Source of the DNA: CAVTPD01 sp963736575
GTDB lineage: Bacteria; Bacteroidota; Bacteroidia; Cytophagales; JAAEPT01
Length of the DNA: 64,000 bases
Direction: 5' to 3'
Assembly: GCA_963736575.1 (NCBI GenBank)
Contig: CAVTPD010000003.1
Coordinates: forward strand, 1,054,001 to 1,118,000
A program made the position numbers and the translations under genes. Shown one piece after another: positions 35,071-44,862 of this stretch (the first letter of the stretch is position 1; each line of letters starts with the position of its first letter). The notes under the pieces are model-generated. The model saw only the letters and a program-made list of their open reading frames with translations, made no database searches and was not told the DNA's origin.

Positions 35071-36231
35071 CTAGGGGTGTACTTCTTTTGATGAAGATTT
35101 GATGTTTTGCGTGTTGATGAAAGACAACTTGTTTTTAAGTCTTAAGAAAGGGCTTTCCAAGTATCTAAAACTTATTTTACTAATAATTATGGAAAATGTT
35201 AGACTGAGTAAGGTTTCTAAAATTAGAACTTGCCATAATTGTGTATTCCAACCCAGTTTTTTAGTAAGGGTAGTGGTAATTAGAATACCAATAAAATGAA
35301 GGCAATACAAGCCATAAGTAATGATTCCCAGACTTGAAATGGTTTTATAGTTAGAGAATTTAAAAAATGATTTTTTAGAAAAATTCTGCTCTAGAATAAT
35401 AATTAAAATGACTATAGCAATAAAGGATCTTTCAAAAATTCTAATGTAATGGTTTCCGTAAAAGAGATCATCTCTAAATAGAAATATAAAAAAGAATATA
35501 AGGTATACAGATAAAATTTCAATTGATTTCAGGTTTTCAATTTTAGATTTAAAAACGGAAAATTCAGTTATTAGCCAAGCTCCAAAAGCTCCTACAGCCA
35601 TATCTCCAATGCAGGAAAGTGTATGGTGCTCTAACATAACAGGCGTATCGTTAAAAGCCCGAAAAACTAAGCTGCTTATAATTGTGGCAGAAAATACAAT
35701 CCAGTATTTCTTAACAGGAAATATATAAAGTAAAACAGGCCAAAATAAATAAAACTGTTCTTCAATGGCAACGCTCCATAAAACACCAAGTATTGAGGCG
35801 TCTGGCAGTCCGTTATGAATAAAATCGAAATTATTTAAGAACGTTATATAATACCAAATAGAAGCGGTTTCATTGGGTTGTTGACCAAATAATGTTTTTA
35901 AGAAAGGGAAAAAATAAAAACCGAATATAACACAGAAATAGAATAGAGGCCAAATTCTTAAAACCCGTCTTAACCAAAATTTTTTAAGGTCTATTTGTCC
36001 GTTTAGTTTCTTTTCTTCAATCAGTAAATAGGTGATAAGAAAGCCGCTTAAGACAAAAAAGAAATTCACCCCTAAATTACCATTGCCAAATAGCTGAAAT
36101 TTTATGAATTGATAAATCCCCGTACTTTTTAAAGCAGGGAATTCAGTATGAAAACTGTGGTAAAAGAAAACGGATAAAAAACAGATAAAACGAATTCCAT
36201 CTAAATTTTCAAAATATATTTTTTTCTTCAT
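35071..36231 (-). CDS. Acyltransferase 3 family (OafA/YrhL-like) membrane protein
   Basis: 386 residues with about ten transmembrane helices. The N-terminus ENLDGIRFICFLSVFFYHSF is the AT3 signature with the catalytic His; GVNFFFVLSGFLITYLL and later WSVAIEEQFYLFWP complete the family pattern. Such enzymes O-acylate surface polysaccharides, lipids or antibiotics. It stands alone between the aminotransferase and CAP genes, and its sequence is more AT-rich than most neighbours, so acquisition by transfer is possible. Substrate unknown. Confidence 0.88.
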   Translation of the reverse strand: MKKKIYFENLDGIRFICFLSVFFYHSFHTEFPALKSTGIYQFIKFQLFGNGNLGVNFFFVLSGFLITYLLIEEKKLNGQIDLKKFWLRRVLRIWPLFYFCVIFGFYFFPFLKTLFGQQPNETASIWYYITFLNNFDFIHNGLPDASILGVLWSVAIEEQFYLFWPVLLYIFPVKKYWIVFSATIISSLVFRAFNDTPVMLEHHTLSCIGDMAVGAFGAWLITEFSVFKSKIENLKSIEILSVYLIFFFIFLFRDDLFYGNHYIRIFERSFIAIVILIIILEQNFSKKSFFKFSNYKTISSLGIITYGLYCLHFIGILITTTLTKKLGWNTQLWQVLILETLLSLTFSIIISKISFRYLESPFLRLKNKLSFINTQNIKSSSKEVHP

Positions 36232-36315
36232 TCGTTATTAAAACCGTATTATTCAGATAAAATCTGTAAAGCCTAAAATTAACCCTAACTATTTAAAGTT
36301 CTTAAATTCAGTCAA

Positions 36316-36849
36316 ATGAAATACTTGTTTTTAATCGTGATGTCTATATTTTCTTTTCAGACTGAAAAAATAGACCTGAAAAATTTTAATGAAGAGAAGA
36401 TTAATAACTTAATTTTTAAGGAAATTAATAAGGTACGGGCTAAAAAAGGGTTGACGGAATTAAAATTACACAAAAGCATACAGGCTGCAGCAGAATTACA
36501 ATCTAGTTACATGTTAGAAAAAGAAAAAATGACGCATGAGCAGAATAAAAAGAAATACAAAGATCCTCAAAGTAGAGTAATAGCTTCTGGTCCAGATCCT
36601 AGATTTGTGGCCGAAAACGTTGCTTATTTTGATGTATTGCTTCCCGTAAAAGTTTCGTATTTAAACAACAAAGAAGTTTTTATTGAAGACTATAAAACCT
36701 TGGCTGAATATTTTGTAAAAGGATGGGTTCAATCACCTGGGCATAATAAAAATCTAATGAACACGTATGGAGAATTTACTGGGGTTTCCTGCAAACTAGA
36801 CAAAGAGAAAAGACGTGTTTATGCTACGCAAGTATTTGGTGGTTATTAA
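36316..36849 (+). CDS. CAP (SCP/PR1) domain secreted protein
   Basis: 177 residues. A short signal-like N-terminus (MKYLFLIVMSIFSFQ) precedes the CAP domain: LIFKEINKVRAKKGLTELKLHKSIQAAAELQSSYM, then VAENVAYF and the conserved GWVQSPGHNKNLMNTYGEFTGVSC. Bacterial CAP proteins are extracytoplasmic, and several bind lipids or cell-wall components; enzymatic activity is not established. Alone, divergent from the AT3 gene. Followed by a large palindrome at 36889-36930. Confidence 0.85.
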   Translation: MKYLFLIVMSIFSFQTEKIDLKNFNEEKINNLIFKEINKVRAKKGLTELKLHKSIQAAAELQSSYMLEKEKMTHEQNKKKYKDPQSRVIASGPDPRFVAENVAYFDVLLPVKVSYLNNKEVFIEDYKTLAEYFVKGWVQSPGHNKNLMNTYGEFTGVSCKLDKEKRRVYATQVFGGY

Positions 36850-36888
36850 ATCTTATTTTTATAATACCCAGCATTTTACGTGAAAAAT

Positions 36889-36930
36889 AAATCAATTAAA
36901 CAGGGCTTTACAAGGCTGTTTAATTGATTT
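36889..36930. repeat. Perfect 15-bp inverted repeat with 12-base loop
   Basis: Left arm 36889-36903, loop 36904-36915, right arm 36916-36930. It is AT-rich and lacks a T-run on the plus strand. It lies between the CAP gene and the DUF4331 locus. Confidence 0.7.
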
Positions 36931-37072
36931 AATACTGCGCTAGTTTATTAATATTATTTTTTTGAACTATAGCAATCCATTAACTCTTCTATAGTCGTAA
37001 GTATCCAAACTTAATTTCTTGTGCTAATTGAAAAGCAGGAAAACACTTAAATTTTTAATTAAATCCAGTAAC

Positions 37073-38873
37073 ATGATTAAAACTAATTCACTCTTCAAAA
37101 GAATGGGTTTTACTTTTCTCAGAAAACATAGATTAGCTCTGGGCTTGTCTATGGCTTTTTGTGGAACAATGGCTGTTGATGCTCTGGCATCTAGTCATAG
37201 AGAAGCCCCAATGATTGCTAATGATCCGTTAGCAGACAACACGGATCTGTACGCTTTTAGAAGTCCTGACGACCCAAGTACGGTCACCATTATTGCGAAT
37301 TATATTCCTACAGAACTTCCTTACGGAGGTCCTAACTATAATTCCTTTGGTGAAAATATTAGGTATGAAATTCACATTGATAATGATGTAAGTACAACTG
37401 GTGATGATATTATCTATCGGTTTACATTTACCAAGACGAATGAAGACCCAACTACGTTTTTTAATATTCGTTTAGGACAAGAGAATTTAAAAACTATGTA
37501 TACTATGGAAAAGAGTACCGATGGTGGAACTTCTTTTACATCTGTAGTAACAAATGGCGTAGTACCTCCTCCAAATATTGGTGAAAGATCAATAAGTGGT
37601 GGTGCTGGTTTAGGTGCTGGTTCTTACGATGGTTTAATAACAGATGCCATTACAACTGCCACAAGCGGAGAGTCTGTTTTTTGTGGGCCTAGTGATGATC
37701 CTTTCTTTGTAGACTTAGGGGGTATTTTTGATTTAGGAGATGCACCGCGCCAAAACAATAATGGTGTTGTAAGAGATGGTCTTGCCAGATACAATACGCA
37801 TACCATTGCTATTAAAGTAAATATTGCTGATTTACAGAAAGATGGTATGGGCGTAGATCAAGCAGCTAATATTTTAGATGGTGATTATGTGATTGGTGTT
37901 TGGGCTTCTGCTAGCAGAAAAGCTACAAAAACGCTTTCTACAGATGGTAGTGCCGCTACAGAATCTGGCGATTGGGTACAAGTATCTCGTTTAGGTATGC
38001 CTTTAACCAATGAAGCTGTTATACCTGTTGGAATGAAAGATTACTGGAATTCAAGAACTCCTTATCAAGAATTAGGAGACACGGATTTAGATGAGTTCTT
38101 TTTCAACCCAGAATTAGCCTTGTATATGGACGACGAACAGTTTGGTGGTGCAGTACCTGCTTTTGCTGCTTTAAGAGTTCAGGAATCTGCTTTACAAAGT
38201 TATGATTTTACAAATGGTGCAGACGGTCTTTTCGGTTTAAAAGGAGCAGAAGCATTAGATGGTACAGCTTTGTCTGAAGATGCATTTGGCGCTTTATTAT
38301 TACCTGGTGCCGGAAAGCCTAGATCAGTAGATTTGTGGCCAATTTTCCATACGGGTGCCCCTAACTTGGCTCCATATCAATTAGCTACAGGTAAAGAAGG
38401 GAATCCGTTAGCAGCCGGTAAACCTTTTATTAATAATTTCTTACCTAATGGTGGTGATATGCTAAGACTGAATATGGCCGTACCGGTAACCGATAGAAAT
38501 AGTGAAGATTTTAGTTCTTTAGGGTTAGTGCAAGCAGCAGTTTTAGGTTTAACCGATCCAAGATTTAATGCAGATGCTAGTATGCAGGCTATTCCTAATA
38601 TGGATGGGTTTCCATAATGGTAGACGTTTAGAGGATGATGTAACTAGAATTGAGTTACAAGCGGTTTCTGGAGTTGTGTTAGCCGCTATTGGTTTATGGT
38701 ACGATGATTATGATGCATCAAACTTAGAAGCTTCACCGGTAACCAATCAATTATTAAATGTTATTCAGTATTCTACAGGTGTAGAAGAAAACGATAAAGC
38801 ATTTAAAAGTGTGTTTCCATATGTGGCATCTCCTTGGAGTGGTACAGAAGTAGAAACAGTTGGATCCTATTAA
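37073..38873 (+). pseudogene. DUF4331 protein, frameshifted by one base at about 38614
   Basis: Start at the ATG at 37073 (an upstream TTG at 37028 is less likely). A long cleaved leader ends before SSHREAPMIANDPLADNTDLYAF, the DUF4331 opening. The frame stops at TAA 38615-38617, but the paralog downstream shows one base fewer at this point (CCATAATGG here, CCTAATGG there). Removing that A joins the frame to a downstream frame ending at 38873, restoring about 599 residues that end in SPWSGTEVETVGSY, without a T9SS tail. Either a real pseudogene or a sequencing or assembly error. Confidence 0.85.
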
Positions 38874-38898
38874 TAACAACATTTAAAATTTTTATAAA

Positions 38899-40986
38899 AT
38901 GAAAAATTTAAATTTATTCAATCCGATAAAAACATTGGCGGCATCTGCCATGGCGGTATTGTTAATGGGAGTAACGCCTTCTGTTTACGCATCCAGCCAT
39001 AGAGAAGCACCAATGATAGCCAATGATCCATTGGCAGATAATACAGATTTATACGCATTTCGTAGTCCAGATAATCCAAATACGGTAACTATAATTGCTA
39101 ATTACATCCCAATTCAATTACCACATGGAGGACCAAATTACAATACCTTTGGTGAAAACATTCGGTATGAAATTCATATTGATAATGATGTAAGCACTGC
39201 TGGAGACGATATCGTTTACAGGTTTACATTTACAAAGACAAACGAAGATCCAACTACTTTCTTTAACATTAGACTAGGTCAGCAAAATAATAAGATGACT
39301 TATTTGATGGAAAAAAGTACCGATGGAGGTGCAACTTTTGCTTCAATTGTATCTGAAGGAATGGTTCCGCCAAACAATATAGGTAAAAGATCAATTGAAG
39401 GTTCCGCGGGCTTAAATACCACATACGATCAACTTTTTACAGATGCATTAACCGATGCTTCTTCAGGTGAAAAAGTTTTTTGTGGACCTACGGATGATCC
39501 TTTCTTTGTAGACCTTGCTGGTATTTTTGATTTAGGGGATGCGCCTCGTCAAAATAGTGGAGACCCAAGAGATGGGTTAGCAGGTTTTAATGTAAGCACT
39601 ATAGCTATTCAGGTAGATATTGCTGATTTGCAAAAAGATGGTATGGATGTTAGCCAAGCGGCAAATATACTAGATGGCGATTATGTGATTGGTGTTTGGG
39701 CTTCTGCCAGCCGCCAACAAATAAGAACATTGAATGGTGATGGTACGCAGGGTTTTTCAGGCGATTGGGTACAGGTATCTCGTTTAGGTATGCCTTTAAC
39801 TAATGAGGCTGTTATTCCTATTGGACAGAAAGATTACTGGAATTCATTAACACCTTATGATGAATTAACCGATGAGATATTAGACGGTTATTTCTACAAT
39901 CCTGAATTGTCATTATACATGGATGATGATCAGTACGGTGGTGCTGTTCCTGCTTTTGCAGATTTAAGAGTACAAACGGCCTCTCTTGGTGCGTATGATT
40001 TCTCTTATGGTGCAGATGGTCTTTTCGGTTTAAAAGGAAATGCAGCATTAGACGGAACAGCTTTATCTGAAGATGCATTTGGTGCGTTATTATTACCCGG
40101 TGCAGGAATGCCTAGATCAGTAGATTTATGGCCTATTTTCCATACCGGCGCACCTAACTTAGCTCCCTATCAATTAGCTACAGGTAAAGAAGGGAATCCA
40201 TTAGCAACTGGTAAGCCTTTTATTAACAATTTCTTGCCAAATGGAGGTGATATGTTAAGACTGAATATGGCCGTACCGGTAACGGATAGAGATAGTGAAG
40301 ATTTCAGTTCTTTAGGTTTAGTACAAGCAGCAGTTTTAGGATTAACAGATCCTAGATTTAATACAGACGCTACTATGCAAGCTATTCCTAATATGGATGG
40401 TTTTCCTAATGGTAGACGTTTAGAAGATGATGTAACTAGAATAGAGTTACAAGCAGTTTCTGGTGTTGTATTAGCGGCTATTGGTCTTTGGTATGACGAT
40501 TACAGCCCAACAGATGATGCCTCTCCGGTGACTCCAAACCTAGTGAGCGTTTTGGGTTATTCTACAGGTGTTGAAGCGAACGATGTGGCTTTTCAAACGA
40601 GTTTCCCATATGTGGCTAAACCATGGATTGGTACAGGTAAAAGCAGTGGTTCTACTATTGCTTATAACCAGCCAGAAGTATTAGAACCAACGGTGATTTC
40701 AGGAATCTTAGGATTTAATGCACCTTCAATTGGAGCAGTAACTTATCCTAATCCTTTTTCGCAGTCTACTACTATAAAGTACCATTTACAAAGTAGTTCT
40801 AATGTAACCATTAGCATCTATAATATGAATGGCGCTTTAGTTAAAACCTTAATGAAAGGTGAACAACAAGGTAATGGCGACCATACTATTGATTGGAATA
40901 GCCAAGGAATAGAGCAAGGAGCTTATGTTGTTAGAATTTTAGATGGAACGGAAACCGTTCAGAGTCTAAAAGTTGTAAAAATGTAA
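38899..40986 (+). CDS. DUF4331 protein with T9SS sorting tail
   Basis: 695 residues. A signal peptide ends near VYAS, followed by the DUF4331 domain (SSHREAPMIANDPLADNTD... to about residue 580, with two or three internally duplicated beta-rich units such as GLFGLKG and DAFGALLLPGAG). The C-terminus has a T9SS type A sorting domain (VTYPNPFSQSTTIKYH, then MNGALVKTLMKGEQ and VVRILDG ... VVKM). Compared with the gene before it, sequence identity is high through the body, so the two arose by tandem duplication; only this copy carries the sorting tail. DUF4331 has no defined function. Surface-exposed by inference. Confidence 0.9.
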   Translation: MKNLNLFNPIKTLAASAMAVLLMGVTPSVYASSHREAPMIANDPLADNTDLYAFRSPDNPNTVTIIANYIPIQLPHGGPNYNTFGENIRYEIHIDNDVSTAGDDIVYRFTFTKTNEDPTTFFNIRLGQQNNKMTYLMEKSTDGGATFASIVSEGMVPPNNIGKRSIEGSAGLNTTYDQLFTDALTDASSGEKVFCGPTDDPFFVDLAGIFDLGDAPRQNSGDPRDGLAGFNVSTIAIQVDIADLQKDGMDVSQAANILDGDYVIGVWASASRQQIRTLNGDGTQGFSGDWVQVSRLGMPLTNEAVIPIGQKDYWNSLTPYDELTDEILDGYFYNPELSLYMDDDQYGGAVPAFADLRVQTASLGAYDFSYGADGLFGLKGNAALDGTALSEDAFGALLLPGAGMPRSVDLWPIFHTGAPNLAPYQLATGKEGNPLATGKPFINNFLPNGGDMLRLNMAVPVTDRDSEDFSSLGLVQAAVLGLTDPRFNTDATMQAIPNMDGFPNGRRLEDDVTRIELQAVSGVVLAAIGLWYDDYSPTDDASPVTPNLVSVLGYSTGVEANDVAFQTSFPYVAKPWIGTGKSSGSTIAYNQPEVLEPTVISGILGFNAPSIGAVTYPNPFSQSTTIKYHLQSSSNVTISIYNMNGALVKTLMKGEQQGNGDHTIDWNSQGIEQGAYVVRILDGTETVQSLKVVKM

Positions 40987-41002
40987 TTCTATAAGATTAG
41001 AT

Positions 41003-41036
41003 AATAATGGCCGAAAAATTCGGCCATTATTTTTTT
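41003..41036 (+). terminator. Rho-independent terminator after DUF4331
   Basis: Perfect 13-bp stem (AATAATGGCCGAA/TTCGGCCATTATT) with a three-base loop and a T-run. It rules out the in-frame start at 41007 for the next gene. Confidence 0.9.
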
Positions 41037-41060
41037 CAAACTAAATTAAAATCAGTCGGT

Positions 41061-42425
41061 ATGAAACCAGCTATACAAAGCATTTTCAAAGTTTTTTTAC
41101 TATCGGTGTTTTTTTCATGTCTTATTTCAGCCTGTAATCAAAAACAAAAAAATAAGAAAGAAGAAGAAAAAACCACAACAGAAACAACAGTTGAAATCCC
41201 TGAACTTTTAAAAAGAGAAAAGGTATTGGGTTCTAAGAAAGAAGAGGACCTTTATAAAAAGAAATTTAATGATTTTTCAGCTTCGGCTAAAAAGTCACCC
41301 AACAATTACAAAGCATTTTTAGGTTTAGCAGAATTATACATTGCTGAAGCCAGAGTTACAGGCGAACATCCCTATTATTATCCGGCGGCATTAAAAATGA
41401 CCAATTATGTTTTGGATCAAAAGCCAGAAAATAAAGACATTTTGTTTAGTGCTTTAAGTTTAAAAGCATCGGTATTGTTGTCATTACACCAATTCCAGAA
41501 AGGTAAAGAAATAGCGCAACAAGCCATAGAAATAAACCCATACAATGCTAATATTTACGGCGCTTTAGTAGACGCCAATGTAGAGTTAGGTAATTATGAA
41601 GAAGCTATTCAGGCAGCAGATAAAATGGTATCTGTTCGTCCGGATTTACGCTCTTATTCTAGAGTATCTTACCTAAGAGAAATTTATGGTGATGTGGAAG
41701 GTTCAATTGAAGCTATGGATATGGCCGTTAAAGCGGGCTACCCGGGTTACGAGTCAACAGCGTGGGCAAGATATACTTTAGGGAAGATTTATGAGGATTA
41801 TGGTGATTTGTCTAATGCTGAAATGCATTATTCGATTGTATTGCAAGAGCGTCCAAATTATGCATTCGCATTAAATGGATTGGCCAGTGTAGAGATGAAA
41901 AAAGGTAATGCAGAGAAAGCAGAAAAACTAGTAAACGAATCTATTACTATTATACCCGAAGTTTCTTTTTATGAAAATCTAGCTCAAATATATAAAGCAA
42001 CAAAACGAACAGATAAATCGGTAAAAACAGCCAATACTATTATTAAAATGATGGCTGAAGATGAAGCCAGTGGTCATAAAATGGATTTAGATAAAGCGAA
42101 GATCTATTTGCATCTTTTAAATAATAAAGACGAAGCGCTAAAGTTGGCAATGGAAGAGTATAAAGCTAGACCTAAAAATATAGATGTTAATTTATTGATA
42201 ACTGAAATTTTAATAGAGCAAAAAGAATATACAAAAGCGGAAGAATACCTTTCTGTAGCCGCCGCTACTAACAGTAAAAAACCAACGTTGCTTTTGTGTA
42301 AAGGTGTTTTAGCTTCTGAAAAAGGAGAAAAAGAAAAAGCTAAACAGTTTTTTAAACAAGCACTTACCGAGGATCCTTATTTAACAGGTGAAATGGCTAT
42401 AGAGGCTAAGAAAAGTATTATCTAA
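41061..42425 (+). CDS. TPR lipoprotein
   Basis: 454 residues from the ATG at 41061. The signal peptide ends in a lipobox (LISAC), so the mature protein is a lipoprotein. Following a charged linker rich in Lys and Glu, at least seven tetratricopeptide repeats span about 65-450, with consensus forms such as KGKEIAQQAIEINPYNANIYGALVDANVELGNYEEAIQAADKMV. TPR lipoproteins of this type usually act as scaffolds. It sits between the DUF4331 pair and a TonB-dependent receptor, both plus-strand; a strong terminator precedes it, so it probably has its own promoter. Confidence 0.85.
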   Translation: MKPAIQSIFKVFLLSVFFSCLISACNQKQKNKKEEEKTTTETTVEIPELLKREKVLGSKKEEDLYKKKFNDFSASAKKSPNNYKAFLGLAELYIAEARVTGEHPYYYPAALKMTNYVLDQKPENKDILFSALSLKASVLLSLHQFQKGKEIAQQAIEINPYNANIYGALVDANVELGNYEEAIQAADKMVSVRPDLRSYSRVSYLREIYGDVEGSIEAMDMAVKAGYPGYESTAWARYTLGKIYEDYGDLSNAEMHYSIVLQERPNYAFALNGLASVEMKKGNAEKAEKLVNESITIIPEVSFYENLAQIYKATKRTDKSVKTANTIIKMMAEDEASGHKMDLDKAKIYLHLLNNKDEALKLAMEEYKARPKNIDVNLLITEILIEQKEYTKAEEYLSVAAATNSKKPTLLLCKGVLASEKGEKEKAKQFFKQALTEDPYLTGEMAIEAKKSII

Positions 42426-42461
42426 GCAGGTGAATTAACTAAAGTTAGTTATTCTGTTTCT

Positions 42462-42507
42462 CGATTTTATACTAGTGAGCTTTACTTTATAAAGAAAGCT
42501 AAAATCG
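42462..42507. repeat. Nested inverted repeat before the TonB receptor gene
   Basis: Outer arms CGATTTT (42462-42468) and AAAATCG (42501-42507), with an inner palindrome built on AGCTTT...CTTTATAAAG...AAAGCT. It ends 34 bases before the receptor's ATG and could be an operator or RNA structure. Confidence 0.5.
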
Positions 42508-42541
42508 CTGTAAAATTTATATTGCTTCTATTGATTAAGGT

Positions 42542-44764
42542 ATGAAAAAGTCAGTTTTATTGCTGCTAATTGTTTTTTGCTGTATTAAAGTAAATTCTCA
42601 GGTATTAAAAGGGGTGGTAAGAGATACAGAAAAGTATCCTATCCCAGGGGCATATATAAGAGCTCATAATGTAGATGAACATACTCATACAGATAACAGA
42701 GGCCTTTTTACACTAGAAAACATTGAAGTTGGTGATTCAATTACAGTAGTATCTATGGGGTCTAAAACCAAAACAGTTTCCATAGTATCTTTAACAGAGA
42801 ATTTAGAGGTTATTTTAGAGGCAAGTACAACTCACTTAAGTGAAGTTTACATTTCTCCTGAGTTGAATGCGTTAAATGTATTTACCAATATTGATCTTAA
42901 AACATATCCTGTTCAGTCCTCGCAAGATTTATTAAGAAAAGTACCGGGCTTATTTATTGGTCAACATGCTGGTGGTGGTAAAGCAGAACAAATGTTTTTA
43001 AGAGGTTTTGATTTAGACCACGGAACAGACATTAATATAACCGTAGACGGAATGCCTGTAAACATGGTTTCACATGCTCATGGGCAAGGATATTCAGACC
43101 TACATTTTTTAATTCCCGAAACGGTAAATAAAATAGATTTTGGTAAAGGGCCTTACAACGCCGATAAAGGGAATTTTGCTACTGCTGGATATGTGAATTT
43201 CGAAACCAAAGATTATTTAGACGCTTCCTTGGTTCAGTTTGAAAGAGGGCAATTTAATACCATGCGTACCTTGGCCATGTTAGATTTGATTAACAAAGAT
43301 CAACAATCGGCTTATGTTGCTACCGAATACATTAAAACAGATGGTCCGTTTGAATCACCACAAAATTTTGACCGAATAAACCTATTTGGGAAATACACTA
43401 CGTTTTTAAACAACAACAAAGACAAACTTTCTCTTACAGGATCTTATTTTACCAGTAAATGGGATGCTTCTGGTCAGATACCGCAACGCGCAGTTGATAA
43501 CGGAACCATTAACCGCTTTGGTGCTATTGATGATACAGAAGGCGGAAAAACCAGTAGAGCCAATCTAGCTATAGAGTTTGATAAACATATTTCAGACTCC
43601 ACGTATGTGAAAAATACTTTTTACTACAGCAAATACAATTTCGATCTGTTTTCGAATTTTACTTTTTTTCTGAATGATTCTGTAAACGGAGACCAAATTC
43701 ACCAGTTCGAAAACAGAGAGCTTTTTGGTGGCCAAAGTGAATGGAATCATAAATTAAAACTACTTAGTAAACCAACTGATTTAAAAATTGGAGTAGGGCT
43801 TAGAAACGACAGATCTAATAATAATGAGCTGTCTCATACAAAAAACAGAGAGGTGACATTAGATTCTATACAGTTGGGGGATATAAACGAAACCAACTTA
43901 TTTTCTTATGCCAATGCAGACATTAAAGTTAATAAATGGATAATCAATCCAGGTATAAGGATAGACTATTTTCAGTTTAATTATAATAATAATTTACAGG
44001 CGGTTTATAAAACAACTTCAGTAACAAAAACCACTATAAGCCCTAAGTTTAACCTATTATATAATGCTACTAGAGAGTTGCAATTTTATCTTAAAACGGG
44101 TAAAGGTTTTCATTCTAACGATACACGCGTGGTTACTTCGCAAACGGGTAAAAGAATTTTACCTTCTGCCTATGGTTCAGATTTAGGTTTAATCTGGAAG
44201 GCATCTTCTAAAGTAATCTTAAATACGGCTATTTGGTATCTGTTTTCAGAACAAGAATTTATTTATGTTGGTGACGAAGGTGTTGTGGAACCAGGAGGGA
44301 GAACACAACGATTAGGAGCAGATTTAGGCATACGTTACCAAGCAACAAATTGGCTGTTTTTTGATGTAGATGTGAATTATGCAAACGCTAGGTCTATAGA
44401 TTCACCAGATGGCGAAAATTATGTGCCTCTAGCGCCAAATTTTACTTCAACAGGTGGTTTTGGCGTTCAAAATCTAAAGGGTTTTTATGGTGGGCTTCGC
44501 TACCGATTTATAAACGACAGGCCGGCCAATGAGGATAATTCTATTGTAGCAGAGGGTTATTTTGTGGTGGATATGAATGCCGGATACCAGCGAAAGCATT
44601 TTGACATTGGCGTAGCCATTCAGAATATATTAAATACCGAATGGAATGAAACCCAATTTGCTACAGAATCTCGTTTGGCCAATGAAACCAGCAGTGTTGA
44701 AGAAATTCACTTTACACCAGGCACCCCATTTTTTGCTAAGCTAATTATGAAGTATAAGTTTTAA
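42542..44764 (+). CDS. TonB-dependent outer-membrane receptor
   Basis: 740 residues. A signal peptide (ends NSQ) and an N-terminal carboxypeptidase-regulatory-like domain (VLKGVVRDTEKYPIPGAYIRAHN; about 22-95), typical of Bacteroidota receptors, precede a plug domain (about 115-230, with SSQDLLRKVPGLFIGQHAGGGKAEQMFLRGFDLDHGTD) and a 22-strand barrel ending KLIMKYKF with the terminal Phe. The loop with HAHGQGYSDLHF is His-rich, and receptors of this type take up metal complexes or small organic ligands. It follows DUF4331 and the TPR lipoprotein, which may be surface partners. No SusD partner is present. Confidence 0.88.
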   Translation: MKKSVLLLLIVFCCIKVNSQVLKGVVRDTEKYPIPGAYIRAHNVDEHTHTDNRGLFTLENIEVGDSITVVSMGSKTKTVSIVSLTENLEVILEASTTHLSEVYISPELNALNVFTNIDLKTYPVQSSQDLLRKVPGLFIGQHAGGGKAEQMFLRGFDLDHGTDINITVDGMPVNMVSHAHGQGYSDLHFLIPETVNKIDFGKGPYNADKGNFATAGYVNFETKDYLDASLVQFERGQFNTMRTLAMLDLINKDQQSAYVATEYIKTDGPFESPQNFDRINLFGKYTTFLNNNKDKLSLTGSYFTSKWDASGQIPQRAVDNGTINRFGAIDDTEGGKTSRANLAIEFDKHISDSTYVKNTFYYSKYNFDLFSNFTFFLNDSVNGDQIHQFENRELFGGQSEWNHKLKLLSKPTDLKIGVGLRNDRSNNNELSHTKNREVTLDSIQLGDINETNLFSYANADIKVNKWIINPGIRIDYFQFNYNNNLQAVYKTTSVTKTTISPKFNLLYNATRELQFYLKTGKGFHSNDTRVVTSQTGKRILPSAYGSDLGLIWKASSKVILNTAIWYLFSEQEFIYVGDEGVVEPGGRTQRLGADLGIRYQATNWLFFDVDVNYANARSIDSPDGENYVPLAPNFTSTGGFGVQNLKGFYGGLRYRFINDRPANEDNSIVAEGYFVVDMNAGYQRKHFDIGVAIQNILNTEWNETQFATESRLANETSSVEEIHFTPGTPFFAKLIMKYKF

Positions 44765-44862
44765 AAAACACCTTTTTTTAGCTTATAGAATCTTAATACT
44801 TACTCAAAAACAACTTAATAATCATGTTAAAGTTTCGTTTCACAGAAATGTCTAAATAGACT

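Noticed and set aside
41007..41060. Start of the TPR lipoprotein at 41007
   Set aside because: That stretch forms the stem of the DUF4331 terminator, and the lipoprotein signal begins at 41061.
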